Below, piece by piece: positions 44,882 to 53,944 of a DNA stretch of 64,000 nucleotides. The notes beneath the pieces were generated by a model. It had not been told where the DNA came from, ran no database searches, and saw only the letters and a program-made list of their open reading frames with translations. This DNA comes from an uncultured Bryobacteraceae bacterium (GTDB lineage: Bacteria; Acidobacteriota; Terriglobia; Bryobacterales; Bryobacteraceae). Location: the NCBI GenBank assembly GCA_938003835.1, contig CALKXJ010000003.1:1-64000 (forward strand), given 5' to 3'. The first letter of the stretch is position 1, and the number at the start of each line of letters is the position of its first letter. The position numbers and the translations under genes were made by a program.

Positions 44882-45376
44882 CTACATCCTCCGGCCGGCG
44901 GCTTTCTCGAGCACGAACAGGCGTTGCCGGGCCTCGTTTACGCGGATCTCGGCGACCTTTTCCCGGCACTTCATGTACAGATCAAAGGCGACAAGGGCAA
45001 GTTGGTCGATCCGTCGGTCGAGCGCTTCGAGCGTGGCGCCGCTAGCGGCGAGGATCTCCCGGAGAATCGGTTTGAGGAAAAAGATGAAGCCGACCGCTTC
45101 GCTGGCGCGGAAGTCCTGGACGGCGCGGATATGCATGATTTCGTCCAGCACACCCTCGATACGCGCGACGTCGAACGCACCGGAGACCTCGTCAAACAGC
45201 AGGGGCAAGCCCTCCCGCAAAGCGTGTCCTACCGGGTTGCGGAACCGATCCGGTTCGCGGGCCAGGAACCGGGAGGTCTGCTCGGGATAGGTGGCCAGAA
45301 CCCGTGCCAGCCACCGGCCGACAACGGCTTCCCGCTCGGCGGCGGAGACGGCGATCAGCGGCGGGCCCGGATCCAT
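44882..45376 (-). CDS. RsbRD-like N-terminal domain protein in the dsr operon
   Basis: The 164-residue helical protein resembles the RsbRD N-terminal domain: WLARVLATYPEQTSRFLARE, NPVGHALREGLPLLFDEVSG and an IHIRAVQDFRASEAVGFIFF-like segment. Proteins of this type are found next to dsrM/dsrC in several sulfate reducers, with no proven role. There is no sensor or kinase domain. It lies 19 bases after dsrC and 37 bases before dsrM, consistent with a regulatory or assembly helper for DsrMKJOP. Confidence 0.75.
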   Translation of the reverse strand: MDPGPPLIAVSAAEREAVVGRWLARVLATYPEQTSRFLAREPDRFRNPVGHALREGLPLLFDEVSGAFDVARIEGVLDEIMHIRAVQDFRASEAVGFIFFLKPILREILAASGATLEALDRRIDQLALVAFDLYMKCREKVAEIRVNEARQRLFVLEKAAGRRM

Positions 45377-45395
45377 CGGCCGGCTCCTTCCCGGA

Positions 45396-45713
45396 TCAGA
45401 CGCAGCCGGTCGGCTTGGGCAGCCCGGCGAGTTTGCAGGCGCCTTTGGCCGGCCCCGACGGGAACAGCTCGTAGATCTCGTTAAGCTTGAAGCCGGTCTC
45501 CTTGCACAGCTTCCGGATCATGGGGGCGATGCCGAACTGGAGATAGTAATTCCGCAGGTAGTGGATCACCTTCCAGTGCTTGTCGGTGAGTTCGGTGACC
45601 CCCTCGGTGGTGGCGAAGTCCTTGGCCACCTCCTCGTTCCAGATGCTCGGGTCCTGCAAGAACCCGTCTTCGTCGACTTCGTACTGTCTTCCGTTGACTT
45701 CAAAGATTGGCAT
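45396..45713 (-). CDS. dsrC: DsrC sulfur carrier protein
   Basis: A 105-residue DsrC/TusE-fold protein with the full C-terminal arm: ACKLAGLPKPTGCV, in which Cys93 and the penultimate Cys104 are separated by ten residues, the pattern needed to form the DsrC trisulfide with sulfite-derived sulfur. The insert YYLQFGIAPMIRKLCKETG is typical of true DsrC. It is the substrate of DsrAB and DsrMK. An AGGAG-rich ribosome-binding site precedes ATG 45713. It sits between dsrL and the RsbRD-like gene. Confidence 0.95.
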   Translation of the reverse strand: MPIFEVNGRQYEVDEDGFLQDPSIWNEEVAKDFATTEGVTELTDKHWKVIHYLRNYYLQFGIAPMIRKLCKETGFKLNEIYELFPSGPAKGACKLAGLPKPTGCV

Positions 45714-45776
45714 ATTCCTCGTTCTCCTAACCCGCTCTGGTTGTTCCGGCCGGCCCGAGGCGCGGCCGGAGGCCGC

Positions 45777-47438
45777 CTAGATCATTTCGATATAGCCGCA
45801 AGGGCACGCTTCGGCACATTTCTTGCAGCCGTTGCACAGCTCGAGCTTGATTTGGTAGTGCTGGCCTTTGGGCAGGCGCACGAATGCATTGTTGGTGCAG
45901 TACATCCAGCAGGTCTCGCAATCCATGCACAGCCCGCAGGACATGCAGCGCTTGGCCTCCTCGAGCGCCTCGGCCTGGCTCAGGCCGCCTTCGATTTCCT
46001 TCTCGAGATCGCGCTCCTCGACCGGCAGGCGCGGCCGCTCGTGGCGCGGCATCGGCTTGTACCAGTCGAGCTTTATCCGGTCGGCGGTGATCGGCGGAGG
46101 CAGTTCCGGCTTGCGCAGGGGCTTGCCGCGGAACCGGGCGTCGATCGCCTCGGCGGCAAAGCGACCCTGTCCGATGGCGATCGACGCGATGCCGAGCGCC
46201 ACATCGTCGCCTCCGGCCCAGATCCCTTCGAGGCGCGTCTCGCCCCATTCGTTCGTCTTGATCCAGCTTTTGCCCTCGCGAAGCGTGACGAAGCCGTCGA
46301 ACTCCGGCTCCTGGCTGATGGCCGCGATGATGGTGTCCGCCTCGACGTCGAACTCCGAGCCGGGCTTGGGCACCGGGCGCGGGCGGCCGGAGGCATCCGG
46401 TTCGCCCAGCTCCATGCGGATGCAGCGCAAACCGGTGGCGCGCCCGTTCTGGCAGAGGATCTCGACCGGGGCGGCCAGGAACTCGATCCGGACGCCCTCC
46501 TCGAGCGCTCCTTCGATCTCCGGCTTGATGGCCGGCATCTCGGCGCGCGTGCGCCGGTAAAGCATCGTGACCTCGGCGCCCAGCCGGCGGCTCACCCGGG
46601 CCGCGTCGACCGCGGTGTCGCCGCCGCCGATGACCACCACTTTCTTGCCCACCTCGACCCGCTCGCCGGAGTTCACCTTGTTGAGGAACTCCGTTCCGGT
46701 GAAAACGTTCGGCGCGTCCTCGCCCGGCACGCCGAGCCGCAGGCCCTTGTGGGCGCCGATGCCCACAAAGATCGCCGGAAACTCGCGCCGCAGCTCCTCG
46801 AGCGTGATATCGCGGCCCACGACGACCCGGGTGCGGAGCTCGACGCCGAGCGCCAGGATCCGGTCGATCTCGGCATCGAGGATGCGCCGCGGCAGCCGGT
46901 ACTTGGGGATGCCGTAGCGGAGCATGCCGCCGGGCCGGTCGAACGCCTCGAAGAGGGTGACCGGATAGCCCCGCCGCGCCAGTTGATAGGCGCAGGACAG
47001 CCCCGCGGGCCCCGAGCCGATGACGGCAACCCGCTCCGGATACTTCTCTTCGCTCAGGCGCACCAGCGGCCAGCCCTTCTCGAGAGCGTAGTCGCCCAGG
47101 AAGCGCTCCAGCGCGTTGACCGCCACGGCACCGTCCTTGAGCGCGCGGTTGCAGTTGTCCTCGCACGGGTGCGGGCAGATGCGGCCGCAGACCGCCGGCA
47201 GCGGATTGCGATCGGTAATGATCTCCCAGGCCATGCGGTAGGCCTGCTCGTGTGTGCGGCCGTAGGCCTCCGCCTGCGCGATCAGCGTCAGCCAGCCCCG
47301 GATGTCGGTTCCGGCCGGACAGTTGCCGATGCAGGGCGGCGTCTTTTCGACGTAGCGCGGCCGGAGCGGGCTGATCTCGCCCGCCCCCAGGCTCACCGCT
47401 TTGATCTCGATCTTCTTTTTTTCCTTGAACAGTCCCAT
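45777..47438 (-). CDS. dsrL: DsrL, NAD(P)H:acceptor oxidoreductase of the sulfur pathway
   Basis: A 553-residue iron-sulfur flavoprotein like the glutamate synthase small subunit. It has an N-terminal cluster domain (CIGNCPAGTDIRGWL, CGRICPHPCEDNC), an FAD motif VAVIGSGPAGLSCAYQLARR, a second dinucleotide motif VVVIGGGDTAVDAARVSRR and a C-terminal double ferredoxin (CMSCGLCMDCETCWMYC, CNGCKKCAEACPCGY). In sulfur oxidisers DsrL accepts electrons from DsrAB and reduces NAD(P); here, within a dsrD-containing operon, it may feed NAD(P)H electrons to DsrAB. The direction is not decided by sequence. Confidence 0.87.
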   Translation of the reverse strand: MGLFKEKKKIEIKAVSLGAGEISPLRPRYVEKTPPCIGNCPAGTDIRGWLTLIAQAEAYGRTHEQAYRMAWEIITDRNPLPAVCGRICPHPCEDNCNRALKDGAVAVNALERFLGDYALEKGWPLVRLSEEKYPERVAVIGSGPAGLSCAYQLARRGYPVTLFEAFDRPGGMLRYGIPKYRLPRRILDAEIDRILALGVELRTRVVVGRDITLEELRREFPAIFVGIGAHKGLRLGVPGEDAPNVFTGTEFLNKVNSGERVEVGKKVVVIGGGDTAVDAARVSRRLGAEVTMLYRRTRAEMPAIKPEIEGALEEGVRIEFLAAPVEILCQNGRATGLRCIRMELGEPDASGRPRPVPKPGSEFDVEADTIIAAISQEPEFDGFVTLREGKSWIKTNEWGETRLEGIWAGGDDVALGIASIAIGQGRFAAEAIDARFRGKPLRKPELPPPITADRIKLDWYKPMPRHERPRLPVEERDLEKEIEGGLSQAEALEEAKRCMSCGLCMDCETCWMYCTNNAFVRLPKGQHYQIKLELCNGCKKCAEACPCGYIEMI

Positions 47439-47471
47439 AAACCCCTCTCCCGGCTGCTGGCCGGCCTGCGG

Positions 47472-47915
47472 TCAGGCGTACGGATAGATGCTGCGTTTGA
47501 AATCGCTCAGGTAGCCGAGCAGCCGCTCATGCTTGCGCTCGTCGTCGATGAGGTACTCGAGCAACTGGCGCTGGATGATGAGCGGGCAGTTCCGCCGGGC
47601 CTGCTCGGCCATCCGCAAGGCGCGCTCCTCGGCCTCGTCGTGGTGCTCGATCATCTGCCAGAGCTCGCCGAGCTCCTCCGGCTGGAGCGAGAAGGCCTCC
47701 TTCTCGAGACTATCCAGGATGGCCTGCTGCACGCGCTTGTGCATCACCGAGTCCTGGCGGAGGATCTCCATCACCAGCCGGATCAGCGGATTCTGCGTCC
47801 TGGCGAGAACGGCGTCGCAGTGGTTGATGGCGTGGTCCTCCACCTGCTGCCACTCCCGTAGCGTCTTTTTGAGCTGCTCGAGCTCCTCGGCTTGCGTTCG
47901 CTTGGTCTCTTTCAT
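47472..47915 (-). CDS. Ferritin-like helical protein in the dsr operon
   Basis: The 147-residue product is all helical, with acidic and His pairs typical of ferritin/rubrerythrin-type di-iron proteins: QVEDHAINHCDAVLARTQN, RQDSVMHKRVQQAI, IEHHDEAEERALRMAEQA and DDERKHERLLGYLSDFKRS. I did not find the rubredoxin cysteines of rubrerythrin. A role in iron or oxidative protection of the Dsr enzymes is an inference. It lies between dsrD (37 bases) and dsrL (33 bases), inside the operon. Confidence 0.7.
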   Translation of the reverse strand: MKETKRTQAEELEQLKKTLREWQQVEDHAINHCDAVLARTQNPLIRLVMEILRQDSVMHKRVQQAILDSLEKEAFSLQPEELGELWQMIEHHDEAEERALRMAEQARRNCPLIIQRQLLEYLIDDERKHERLLGYLSDFKRSIYPYA

Positions 47916-47952
47916 CTTCCCTGTCTCCTCGTCCTCCGGTGCGCGCGGCGGA

Positions 47953-48201
47953 TTAGTCCGGCGCCGCTCCCTCTTTCTTGGGCAGCGTCACGTAGCTCCC
48001 GCCGAAGTAGCTGTAGACAGTGCGGCCGGAATCCATCAGTTGCCGCAGGGCCTTCTTGCAGTCCTCCTTGCTGCAATTCTCCTCGCCGTATTTGGCGATC
48101 ATCGCCTTGGTCAGGTCGCTCGCTTTGAGGTTCCGTTTGCCCTCGCACTCGACGACCATCTTGTACATCTCTTCCGCGATCTCCTCGATCGGTACAGGCA
48201 T
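47953..48201 (-). CDS. dsrD: DsrD, allosteric activator of DsrAB
   Basis: An 82-residue winged-helix-like protein. The DsrD pattern is plain: EGKRNLKASDLTKAMIAKYG, SKEDCKKALRQLMDSGR and TVYSYFGGSYVTLP. DsrD binds and stimulates DsrAB and is regarded as a mark of reductive, sulfite-consuming organisms. It is next to dsrB (9 bases) as in Desulfovibrio. Together with DsrL in the same operon, this is a notable combination. Confidence 0.93.
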   Translation of the reverse strand: MPVPIEEIAEEMYKMVVECEGKRNLKASDLTKAMIAKYGEENCSKEDCKKALRQLMDSGRTVYSYFGGSYVTLPKKEGAAPD

Positions 48202-48210
48202 GGCAGCCTC

Positions 48211-49293
48211 CTACATACGAATATGAGTCGACCGGGCATAGGTCAGGCCGGCGTGCTTGAAGTCGTCGATATGGTAGCGCGTGAAGGGAATGCCGGTGAG
48301 CTCAAAGAAACGCGGCCAGCCGATACGCTCGATCCACTCACCCATCCGCTCGTATTTCCGCGCGTTGGCGGCGTAGACGTTGACGATGTTGACCACCGCG
48401 TCGACCACCTCGGGCCAGCGCGGCGGATTGTTGGGCAGAAACGGGATGGCCAGCTTGGAGAACTTCGGCGCGGTGCGCGCGTTGGAGACCTTGCCGCCCA
48501 CCCAGATCGACAAGCCGTCGGTGTCCGGGTTGTTGAGCGGCATGGCCGGGCAGACCGTGTAGCAGTTGCCGCAGTACATGCACTGCGCCTCGATCACCTC
48601 TACCGACTGCCGGCCGTCGACCGTAGCGGGCCGGATGGCGCCGGTGGGGCAAGAGGCGATCAGCGTCGGCACCTCGCACATCTTGCGCAGGGCGTCGTGA
48701 TGGATCTTCGGCGGCCTTCGGTGGACGCCCAGGATGGCGATGTCCGAGCAGTGCACGGCGCCGCACATGTTCAGGCAGCAGGCCAGCGCCACGCGGAGCT
48801 TGGCCGGCAGGCTCTCGCTGGTGAAGTGATCATAGAGCGCGTCCATGACACACTTGACGATGCCGCTGGCGTCGGTGGCCGCCGAGTGGCAGTGGACCCA
48901 GCCCTGGGTGTGCACCACGTTGCTGATGGCGTTGTTGGTCCCGCCGACCGGGAAGCCCATCTCCTGAAGCTCGCGCTTGAGCGGCTCGATGTTGTCCGGA
49001 TTGTCGAGCAGGAACTCGACGTTGTTCCGGCTGGTGAAGCGCAGGTGGCCGCCCGAGTATTTGTCGGCGAGCGCCGCAATCTGCCGGAGCGTCTGCACGC
49101 TCAGCAGCCGCGGCGAGCCGGCACGCACCGTCCAAACGCGGTCGCCGGACTCGGCCACATGCACGAAGACGCCCGGGGCGATCCGTTCATGGTAGAGCCA
49201 CTTGCCGTAATTCTTCTTGATGATCGGCGGCAGGAACTTCTCGTAATGGGGCGGCCCGATGTCGGTGATTCGCTTGGCGGGTTGAGCTGACAT
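48211..49293 (-). CDS. dsrB: DsrB, dissimilatory sulfite reductase beta subunit
   Basis: The 360-residue catalytic partner of DsrA. Siroheme/[4Fe-4S] cysteines are seen at [12 protein letters not shown] (C172, C173, C177, C182), and a ferredoxin domain has C215 and C238-C248 ([13 protein letters not shown]). Conserved substrate-side residues appear in [14 protein letters not shown]. The protein reduces sulfite in the alpha2beta2 complex, with DsrC as acceptor. It follows dsrA by 32 bases and ends 9 bases before dsrD. Confidence 0.96.
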   Translation of the reverse strand: MSAQPAKRITDIGPPHYEKFLPPIIKKNYGKWLYHERIAPGVFVHVAESGDRVWTVRAGSPRLLSVQTLRQIAALADKYSGGHLRFTSRNNVEFLLDNPDNIEPLKRELQEMGFPVGGTNNAISNVVHTQGWVHCHSAATDASGIVKCVMDALYDHFTSESLPAKLRVALACCLNMCGAVHCSDIAILGVHRRPPKIHHDALRKMCEVPTLIASCPTGAIRPATVDGRQSVEVIEAQCMYCGNCYTVCPAMPLNNPDTDGLSIWVGGKVSNARTAPKFSKLAIPFLPNNPPRWPEVVDAVVNIVNVYAANARKYERMGEWIERIGWPRFFELTGIPFTRYHIDDFKHAGLTYARSTHIRM

Positions 49294-49325
49294 GATCGTG
49301 TCCTCCTTTCCTCTGTCTTCGCCTC

Positions 49326-50516
49326 TCAGGCCTGCTCTTCGTCGGTGCGGAAGAAGATGTAGGGGTTGTCCCGCGGCGCCGAGACCATCTCCGGCACCGG
49401 CTCCAGTCCGATGGCATCGAGGAAGTTGGCCATGCCGACGCGCTGGATCAGCTCGCCGATGCGCTCGCGGTTCATGCCGTGCTCGTCCCAGAACTCCCAG
49501 ACCCGATTGATGAGCTCCTTCACGGTCTCCTCGAGCTCCTCTTCCGGCACGAACGGGATCAGAACGCTCGACAGCAGCGCCCCTTGGACGATCGGCGCTT
49601 TGGCGCCGATGAGGATGGTGGCGCCGCGCTCCTTGCCCGGCCGCAGCGCCTTGGGCATCACGTTAATGCAGTGCATGCACCGGACGCACTCGCGGTTGTT
49701 GATGGTCAACTTCGCGCCGTCCCATTCCATGCAGCGGGTGGGGCAGCGGTCGACCACGTCCTTCTGGATGTTGACGCCCTCGGCGGCATAGGCGGCCACG
49801 GCATCGTCATCCTGCTGGATGTCGTCCTTCCAGGTGCCGATGATCGATAAATCGGCCCGGGCGATCGAAGCGACGCAATCGTTGGGGCAGCCGGCGCACT
49901 TGATCTTGAACTTGTAGGGGAACGGCGGCCGGTGCAGCTCATCCTGGTAGGTCATCGTCAGGTCGTAGCAGAGCTTCAGCGTGTCATAGCAGGCCCATTC
50001 GCACCGGGCCGGCCCCACGCAGGCCGAGGGCGTCCGCATCGAGGAGCCGGAGCCGCCCAAATCGAACCCGTTGGCCGTCAGCTCCTGAAAGCACGGTTCG
50101 AGCTCCTCGGTCCGGGTGCCGAGAAAGATGATGTCGCCCGTCGAGCCGTGCATGTTGGTCAGGCCTGAGCCGTGCCGCTCCCAGATATCGCACAAGGTGC
50201 GGAGCGCATCGGAGGTGTAGAACCAGCCGGCCGGCTGGTTAATGCGCATGGTGTGGAAATGAGCCACCCGGGGGAACTTCTCCGGGACGTCGGAGTAGCG
50301 GCCGATCACTCCGCCGCCGTAGCCAAGCACTCCGACGATGCCGCCGTGCTTCCAGTGCCCGATCTTTTCCCGGTAGGACAGCTCCAGTTGCCCTAGCAGG
50401 TCGTCGCACATCGGTGAGGTTTGCCGAGCCTTCTTGATCTCGGTGACAAAGCTCGGCCAGGGGCCCTTCTCGAGCTCATCGAGAAGCGGCGTGTCGATTT
50501 TCTCCGCAACCGCCAT
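49326..50516 (-). CDS. dsrA: DsrA, dissimilatory sulfite reductase alpha subunit
   Basis: A 396-residue alpha subunit. It shows the CX5C (C166-C172, [10 protein letters not shown]) and CX3C (C210-C214, CAGCPNDC) signatures that bind the siroheme-coupled cluster, and a ferredoxin insert (C258, C277, C280, C283). [17 protein letters not shown] is a conserved DsrA stretch. It forms the sulfite reductase with DsrB. ATG 50516 has an AGGAG ribosome-binding site, and the gene begins 23 bases after the qmoC stop. Confidence 0.96.
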   Translation of the reverse strand: MAVAEKIDTPLLDELEKGPWPSFVTEIKKARQTSPMCDDLLGQLELSYREKIGHWKHGGIVGVLGYGGGVIGRYSDVPEKFPRVAHFHTMRINQPAGWFYTSDALRTLCDIWERHGSGLTNMHGSTGDIIFLGTRTEELEPCFQELTANGFDLGGSGSSMRTPSACVGPARCEWACYDTLKLCYDLTMTYQDELHRPPFPYKFKIKCAGCPNDCVASIARADLSIIGTWKDDIQQDDDAVAAYAAEGVNIQKDVVDRCPTRCMEWDGAKLTINNRECVRCMHCINVMPKALRPGKERGATILIGAKAPIVQGALLSSVLIPFVPEEELEETVKELINRVWEFWDEHGMNRERIGELIQRVGMANFLDAIGLEPVPEMVSAPRDNPYIFFRTDEEQA

Positions 50517-50539
50517 GTCGAATTCTCCTATAGGATATC

Positions 50540-51670
50540 TTAAGACCCTTTACTGCGATTTTCCAGCATAATCGCTTCTCGCCTCTCCCGCACCGCCGCC
50601 ATCGCCACCGTCCGGTAGCAGAAGTGCGCCAGCTTGGAGTACGGGGCGTAGCCGAGCAGCAGGAAGATCAGCACCAGGTGCACATAGTAGACCAGGTACA
50701 TGCCGGGGACCTGGCCCTGCCGCAGGAACTGGCTGGCAAAGCCGGTGACGATGACCCCGGCCAGCACGATCAGAAAGAACCAGTCAAAGTAGGTGCTGCG
50801 GGTGCGCTTGAGGGGGTCGCCGGCCCGATCCGCCACCAGGATTGCCACCCCGATGAGCGAACCGGCCGCCGCGAGATTGGCGAAGATCTTCAGCGGGCTG
50901 GTGGCTGCAAGCGGCGTGTGAACCAGACCCGCCATGTGACCCAGCCCCACAATGGTGCCCACCGCGGCCAGCCCGACGAAGCCCCACAGGGTGAGCAGGT
51001 GACCCCAGTAGCGGGTTCGCTCGGCGCCGCAGTCGGCAAAGCGCCGGTGCGTGGCGATCTCGGCGAGCGTACCCGGCAAATTGGCCAGGATGGGAGCCGT
51101 GGCGCCGCCTGCCCGCAGCGCCCGCACGAACCGGGTCATTCCGATCGCGAAGCTGAGTAACACGAACCCGGAGAGGCTGAAGAACAGAGCCTCGAGCACC
51201 GGAATGGGGAACTGGTTGGCGAACTCCATCCGGCCGGGATAGACCGAGTCGGCCTCCGGGCCCCAGGCCCAGAGCGCGCCGAAGAGCAGCAGGGGGACCA
51301 GCACCAGCAGGGGCAGCATCTGCGGGTTGTTCACCCAGCGGCCCAGAAAGCGCGGCCAGGTGAAGTACTTGATCGCCTCGCGCCTCAGGGCGCCGAAAAC
51401 ATCGCCGGGGCGCGCTCCGCGCGGGCAGTGCGTGGTGCAGTCGCCGCAGTTGTGGCACAGCCAGATTGCCGGGTCGCTGAGCACCCGGTCCTTGAGGCCC
51501 CACTGCGCCGCGAGCATCTGCCGGCGCGGGAAAGGCGCCTCGTCGGTCGAGAGTGTGCACACCACCGAGCAGGTGGCGCACTGGTAACACTTCTTCAGAT
51601 CCGCGCCGCCCGAGCCGATTACCTCCCGGAGGAACTTCGTGTCAGGCTGGACCAGAAGCGTTTCAGCCAT
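50540..51670 (-). CDS. qmoC: QmoC, membrane subunit of the quinone-interacting oxidoreductase
   Basis: A 376-residue fusion of a HdrC-like ferredoxin part ([13 protein letters not shown] and [19 protein letters not shown]) with a HdrE/NarI-like cytochrome b part of about six helices. Together with QmoA and QmoB it moves electrons from menaquinol to APS reductase. Its C-terminal region ([20 protein letters not shown]) is the standard QmoC ending. It follows qmoB by 12 bases. Confidence 0.94.
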   Translation of the reverse strand: MAETLLVQPDTKFLREVIGSGGADLKKCYQCATCSVVCTLSTDEAPFPRRQMLAAQWGLKDRVLSDPAIWLCHNCGDCTTHCPRGARPGDVFGALRREAIKYFTWPRFLGRWVNNPQMLPLLVLVPLLLFGALWAWGPEADSVYPGRMEFANQFPIPVLEALFFSLSGFVLLSFAIGMTRFVRALRAGGATAPILANLPGTLAEIATHRRFADCGAERTRYWGHLLTLWGFVGLAAVGTIVGLGHMAGLVHTPLAATSPLKIFANLAAAGSLIGVAILVADRAGDPLKRTRSTYFDWFFLIVLAGVIVTGFASQFLRQGQVPGMYLVYYVHLVLIFLLLGYAPYSKLAHFCYRTVAMAAVRERREAIMLENRSKGS

Positions 51671-51682
51671 CGCTAGCCTCCC

Positions 51683-53944
51683 TCAGAAGCCCTTGTACGG
51701 ATTCGGGCCGAGCTCGGCCACGTGCGAAGCGAACTCGTCGATCAGCGCCGGCAGGCGGTCGTACTCGTTGATGGCCACTTCGGCCAGGCGCAGCCGCTCG
51801 GACTCGAGCCGCAACCGGTCGAGTGTCTCCTTGACGTTCGTCATGCGGCGGTTGGCCAGTTCGCTGCCGGAGACGAAGTGGCACTGGTAGTTTTCGCCGA
51901 ACTTGCAGCCGAGCAGCAGGATCCCGTCGATGCCCCGCGAGAGCGCGTCGGCGATCCAGACGATGTTGAGCGAACCCAGGCACCGCAGCGGGATCACGCG
52001 CACGTAGGTGCTGTAACGGCGCCGGTGGTAGCCCGCCAGATCGAGCGCCGGGTAGGCGTCGTTCTCGCACATGAAGACCAGGATGCGCGGCTTCTCCTCG
52101 AACTCCTCGGGCACCTCGATCGACTTGATCATCGCCGCGATCATGTCCACGGAGTAGTTCGGGAAGTTGATGATGCGCTCCGGGCAGGCGCCCATGCAGA
52201 TGCCGCAGCGGCGGCACCGCAGCACGTTGAACTGGGGCGTGCCCTTGGCGTCTTCATTCAGCGTGCCGAACGGGCACTCCTCGGTGCACCGCTTGCACTG
52301 CGTGCAGCGCTGGAGGAAGAAGTCCGGGTAGGAGAGATCGCCCGCCCGCGGGTGGACTGCCTCGCCCCGAGCCGCCATCTCGACGGCCTGGATCGCCTTC
52401 AGCGCGGCGCCGGCGGCGTCCTCCTCGGCCCGAGCGCCGTCCATGGGCGCCCGTACCGCCCCGGCCGCATAGATGGCCGTGCGGCGCGTCTCATAGGGGA
52501 AGCAGATGAAGTGTGAATCCGGAAAGCCGTACTTGAGCACCGGAAGGTCTGGCCCCTGGCGGTAGCCGAGGTTGAGGATCTCGGTGTTCTCGTGGTGCTT
52601 GAGCTCTTCGACGCGGCGGGCGGCCTCGGCGCGCTGCGCGGCGCTGTCGCTGTGGAGCACCTTGAGCTGGTTGTCCTTGAGCTCGCGAATCGCCGGACCG
52701 TCGGCCGAATTGGGCACCATGCCGGTGGCCAGCACCACCAGGTCGGCGTGAATCACCAGATCGGCGCCCAGGGGCGTCCCGGTCACGGTCACCGCCAGCC
52801 GGCCGTCCGACAGCGTCTCGACGCGGGTGACCTCGCCCTTGGTGAAGAAGTTGAGCGCGTCGTCCTGGGCCGCGCGGTAGAAGCGCTCGTACTGGCCCGG
52901 CGTGCGAATGTCTTTGTAGATGACGTAGATCTTTGCCTCCGGGCTGTCCTCGCGGATGTACCGGGTCTGCTTGAGCGTGGCCAGGCAGCAGACCGAGGAG
53001 CAGTAGGGCAAGTGCTCGGGGTCGCGTGAGCCGGCGCACTGCACGAACACCACGTCGGAGACCGGCTTGCCGTCCGAGGGACGGCGGATCGGCCCCTGGG
53101 CGGCCATCCGCTCCAGCTCAACGCCGGTGATGACATCCGGGCTCAGACCGTAGCCCAGATGAGAGAGCCGCGTGGCGTCGTAAGGCTTCCAGCCAGTGGC
53201 CATCACGATGGCCCCGACCCGGTCGGCGAGCTCGCCCTCGGCGGTGGCGAGCGTGACGTCGAACTGGCCGGGTTGGCCGTCGGTGCGGGCGATCCGCGTC
53301 GAGGTCAGCACCCGGATCTTCGGATGATACAGAGCCTCTTCGATGCGCGCCTTCAGGCCGTCTGCGGCAAGCTCGATATAGGGTGGCTGGCCGGGGAAAC
53401 GCTTGCGGACCGACGCAAGGAAGCCCCCCAGGCGCGGCTCCTTCTCGATGAGCAGCACTTCATAGCCGGCGGCCGCCGCCTCGAGCGCCGCCGTGAGGCC
53501 GGCGATGCCGCCGCCCACCACCATGATCTTGCGCGAGACCGCTTCGGCGGCGGGCGCGGGCGCCTTGGCCTTCTGCGCCTTGGTGACGCCCATGCGGAGG
53601 TAGTCCTCCGCCATCATCTGTGTGTCCTCGTCACCAGGCGGCTGGCACCAGGCGACGTGCTCGCGGAGGTTGACCCGCTCGACCACGAGTTCGCTCGGGA
53701 AAACAAAGGCCTCCGTCTTGGCGCGCGGCGAGCAGGCGGCGAGCACGATCTTGTCCACCTTGCGGGGCTCGCCGTCCAGGTCCTGGCGAATCAGCGCGAG
53801 CCCTTCGGGGCCGCACAGGTAAGGATGCACCTGGACGCTCGCCGCCTTGAGCTCGCCGGTGGCGAGCTTGGCGAGCTTCGCCGTATCGACCGCTTCCCCG
53901 ATGCCGCAGCCGGCGCAGATATAGACTCCGATCTTCTCAGGCAT
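51683..53944 (-). CDS. qmoB: QmoB, HdrA/MvhD-like flavoprotein
   Basis: A 753-residue protein with an N-terminal CxxC segment (GVYICAGCGIGEAVD), the FAD motif VVGGGIAGLTAALEAAAAGY, two ferredoxin motifs (CTQCKRCTEECPFGTLN, CRRCGICMGACPERI) and a C-terminal MvhD-like part (ILVFMCENDAYPALD, VIPLRCLGSLNIVWI). This order is that of QmoB. It channels electrons, possibly with flavin bifurcation, toward AprBA. ATG 53944 overlaps qmoA by 8 bases. Confidence 0.94.
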   Translation of the reverse strand: MPEKIGVYICAGCGIGEAVDTAKLAKLATGELKAASVQVHPYLCGPEGLALIRQDLDGEPRKVDKIVLAACSPRAKTEAFVFPSELVVERVNLREHVAWCQPPGDEDTQMMAEDYLRMGVTKAQKAKAPAPAAEAVSRKIMVVGGGIAGLTAALEAAAAGYEVLLIEKEPRLGGFLASVRKRFPGQPPYIELAADGLKARIEEALYHPKIRVLTSTRIARTDGQPGQFDVTLATAEGELADRVGAIVMATGWKPYDATRLSHLGYGLSPDVITGVELERMAAQGPIRRPSDGKPVSDVVFVQCAGSRDPEHLPYCSSVCCLATLKQTRYIREDSPEAKIYVIYKDIRTPGQYERFYRAAQDDALNFFTKGEVTRVETLSDGRLAVTVTGTPLGADLVIHADLVVLATGMVPNSADGPAIRELKDNQLKVLHSDSAAQRAEAARRVEELKHHENTEILNLGYRQGPDLPVLKYGFPDSHFICFPYETRRTAIYAAGAVRAPMDGARAEEDAAGAALKAIQAVEMAARGEAVHPRAGDLSYPDFFLQRCTQCKRCTEECPFGTLNEDAKGTPQFNVLRCRRCGICMGACPERIINFPNYSVDMIAAMIKSIEVPEEFEEKPRILVFMCENDAYPALDLAGYHRRRYSTYVRVIPLRCLGSLNIVWIADALSRGIDGILLLGCKFGENYQCHFVSGSELANRRMTNVKETLDRLRLESERLRLAEVAINEYDRLPALIDEFASHVAELGPNPYKGF

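Noticed and set aside
45291-47861. An 856-codon open frame opposite dsrL and dsrC
   Set aside because: It is antisense to conserved dsr genes and lacks recognisable motifs, as expected from high-GC third-position bias.
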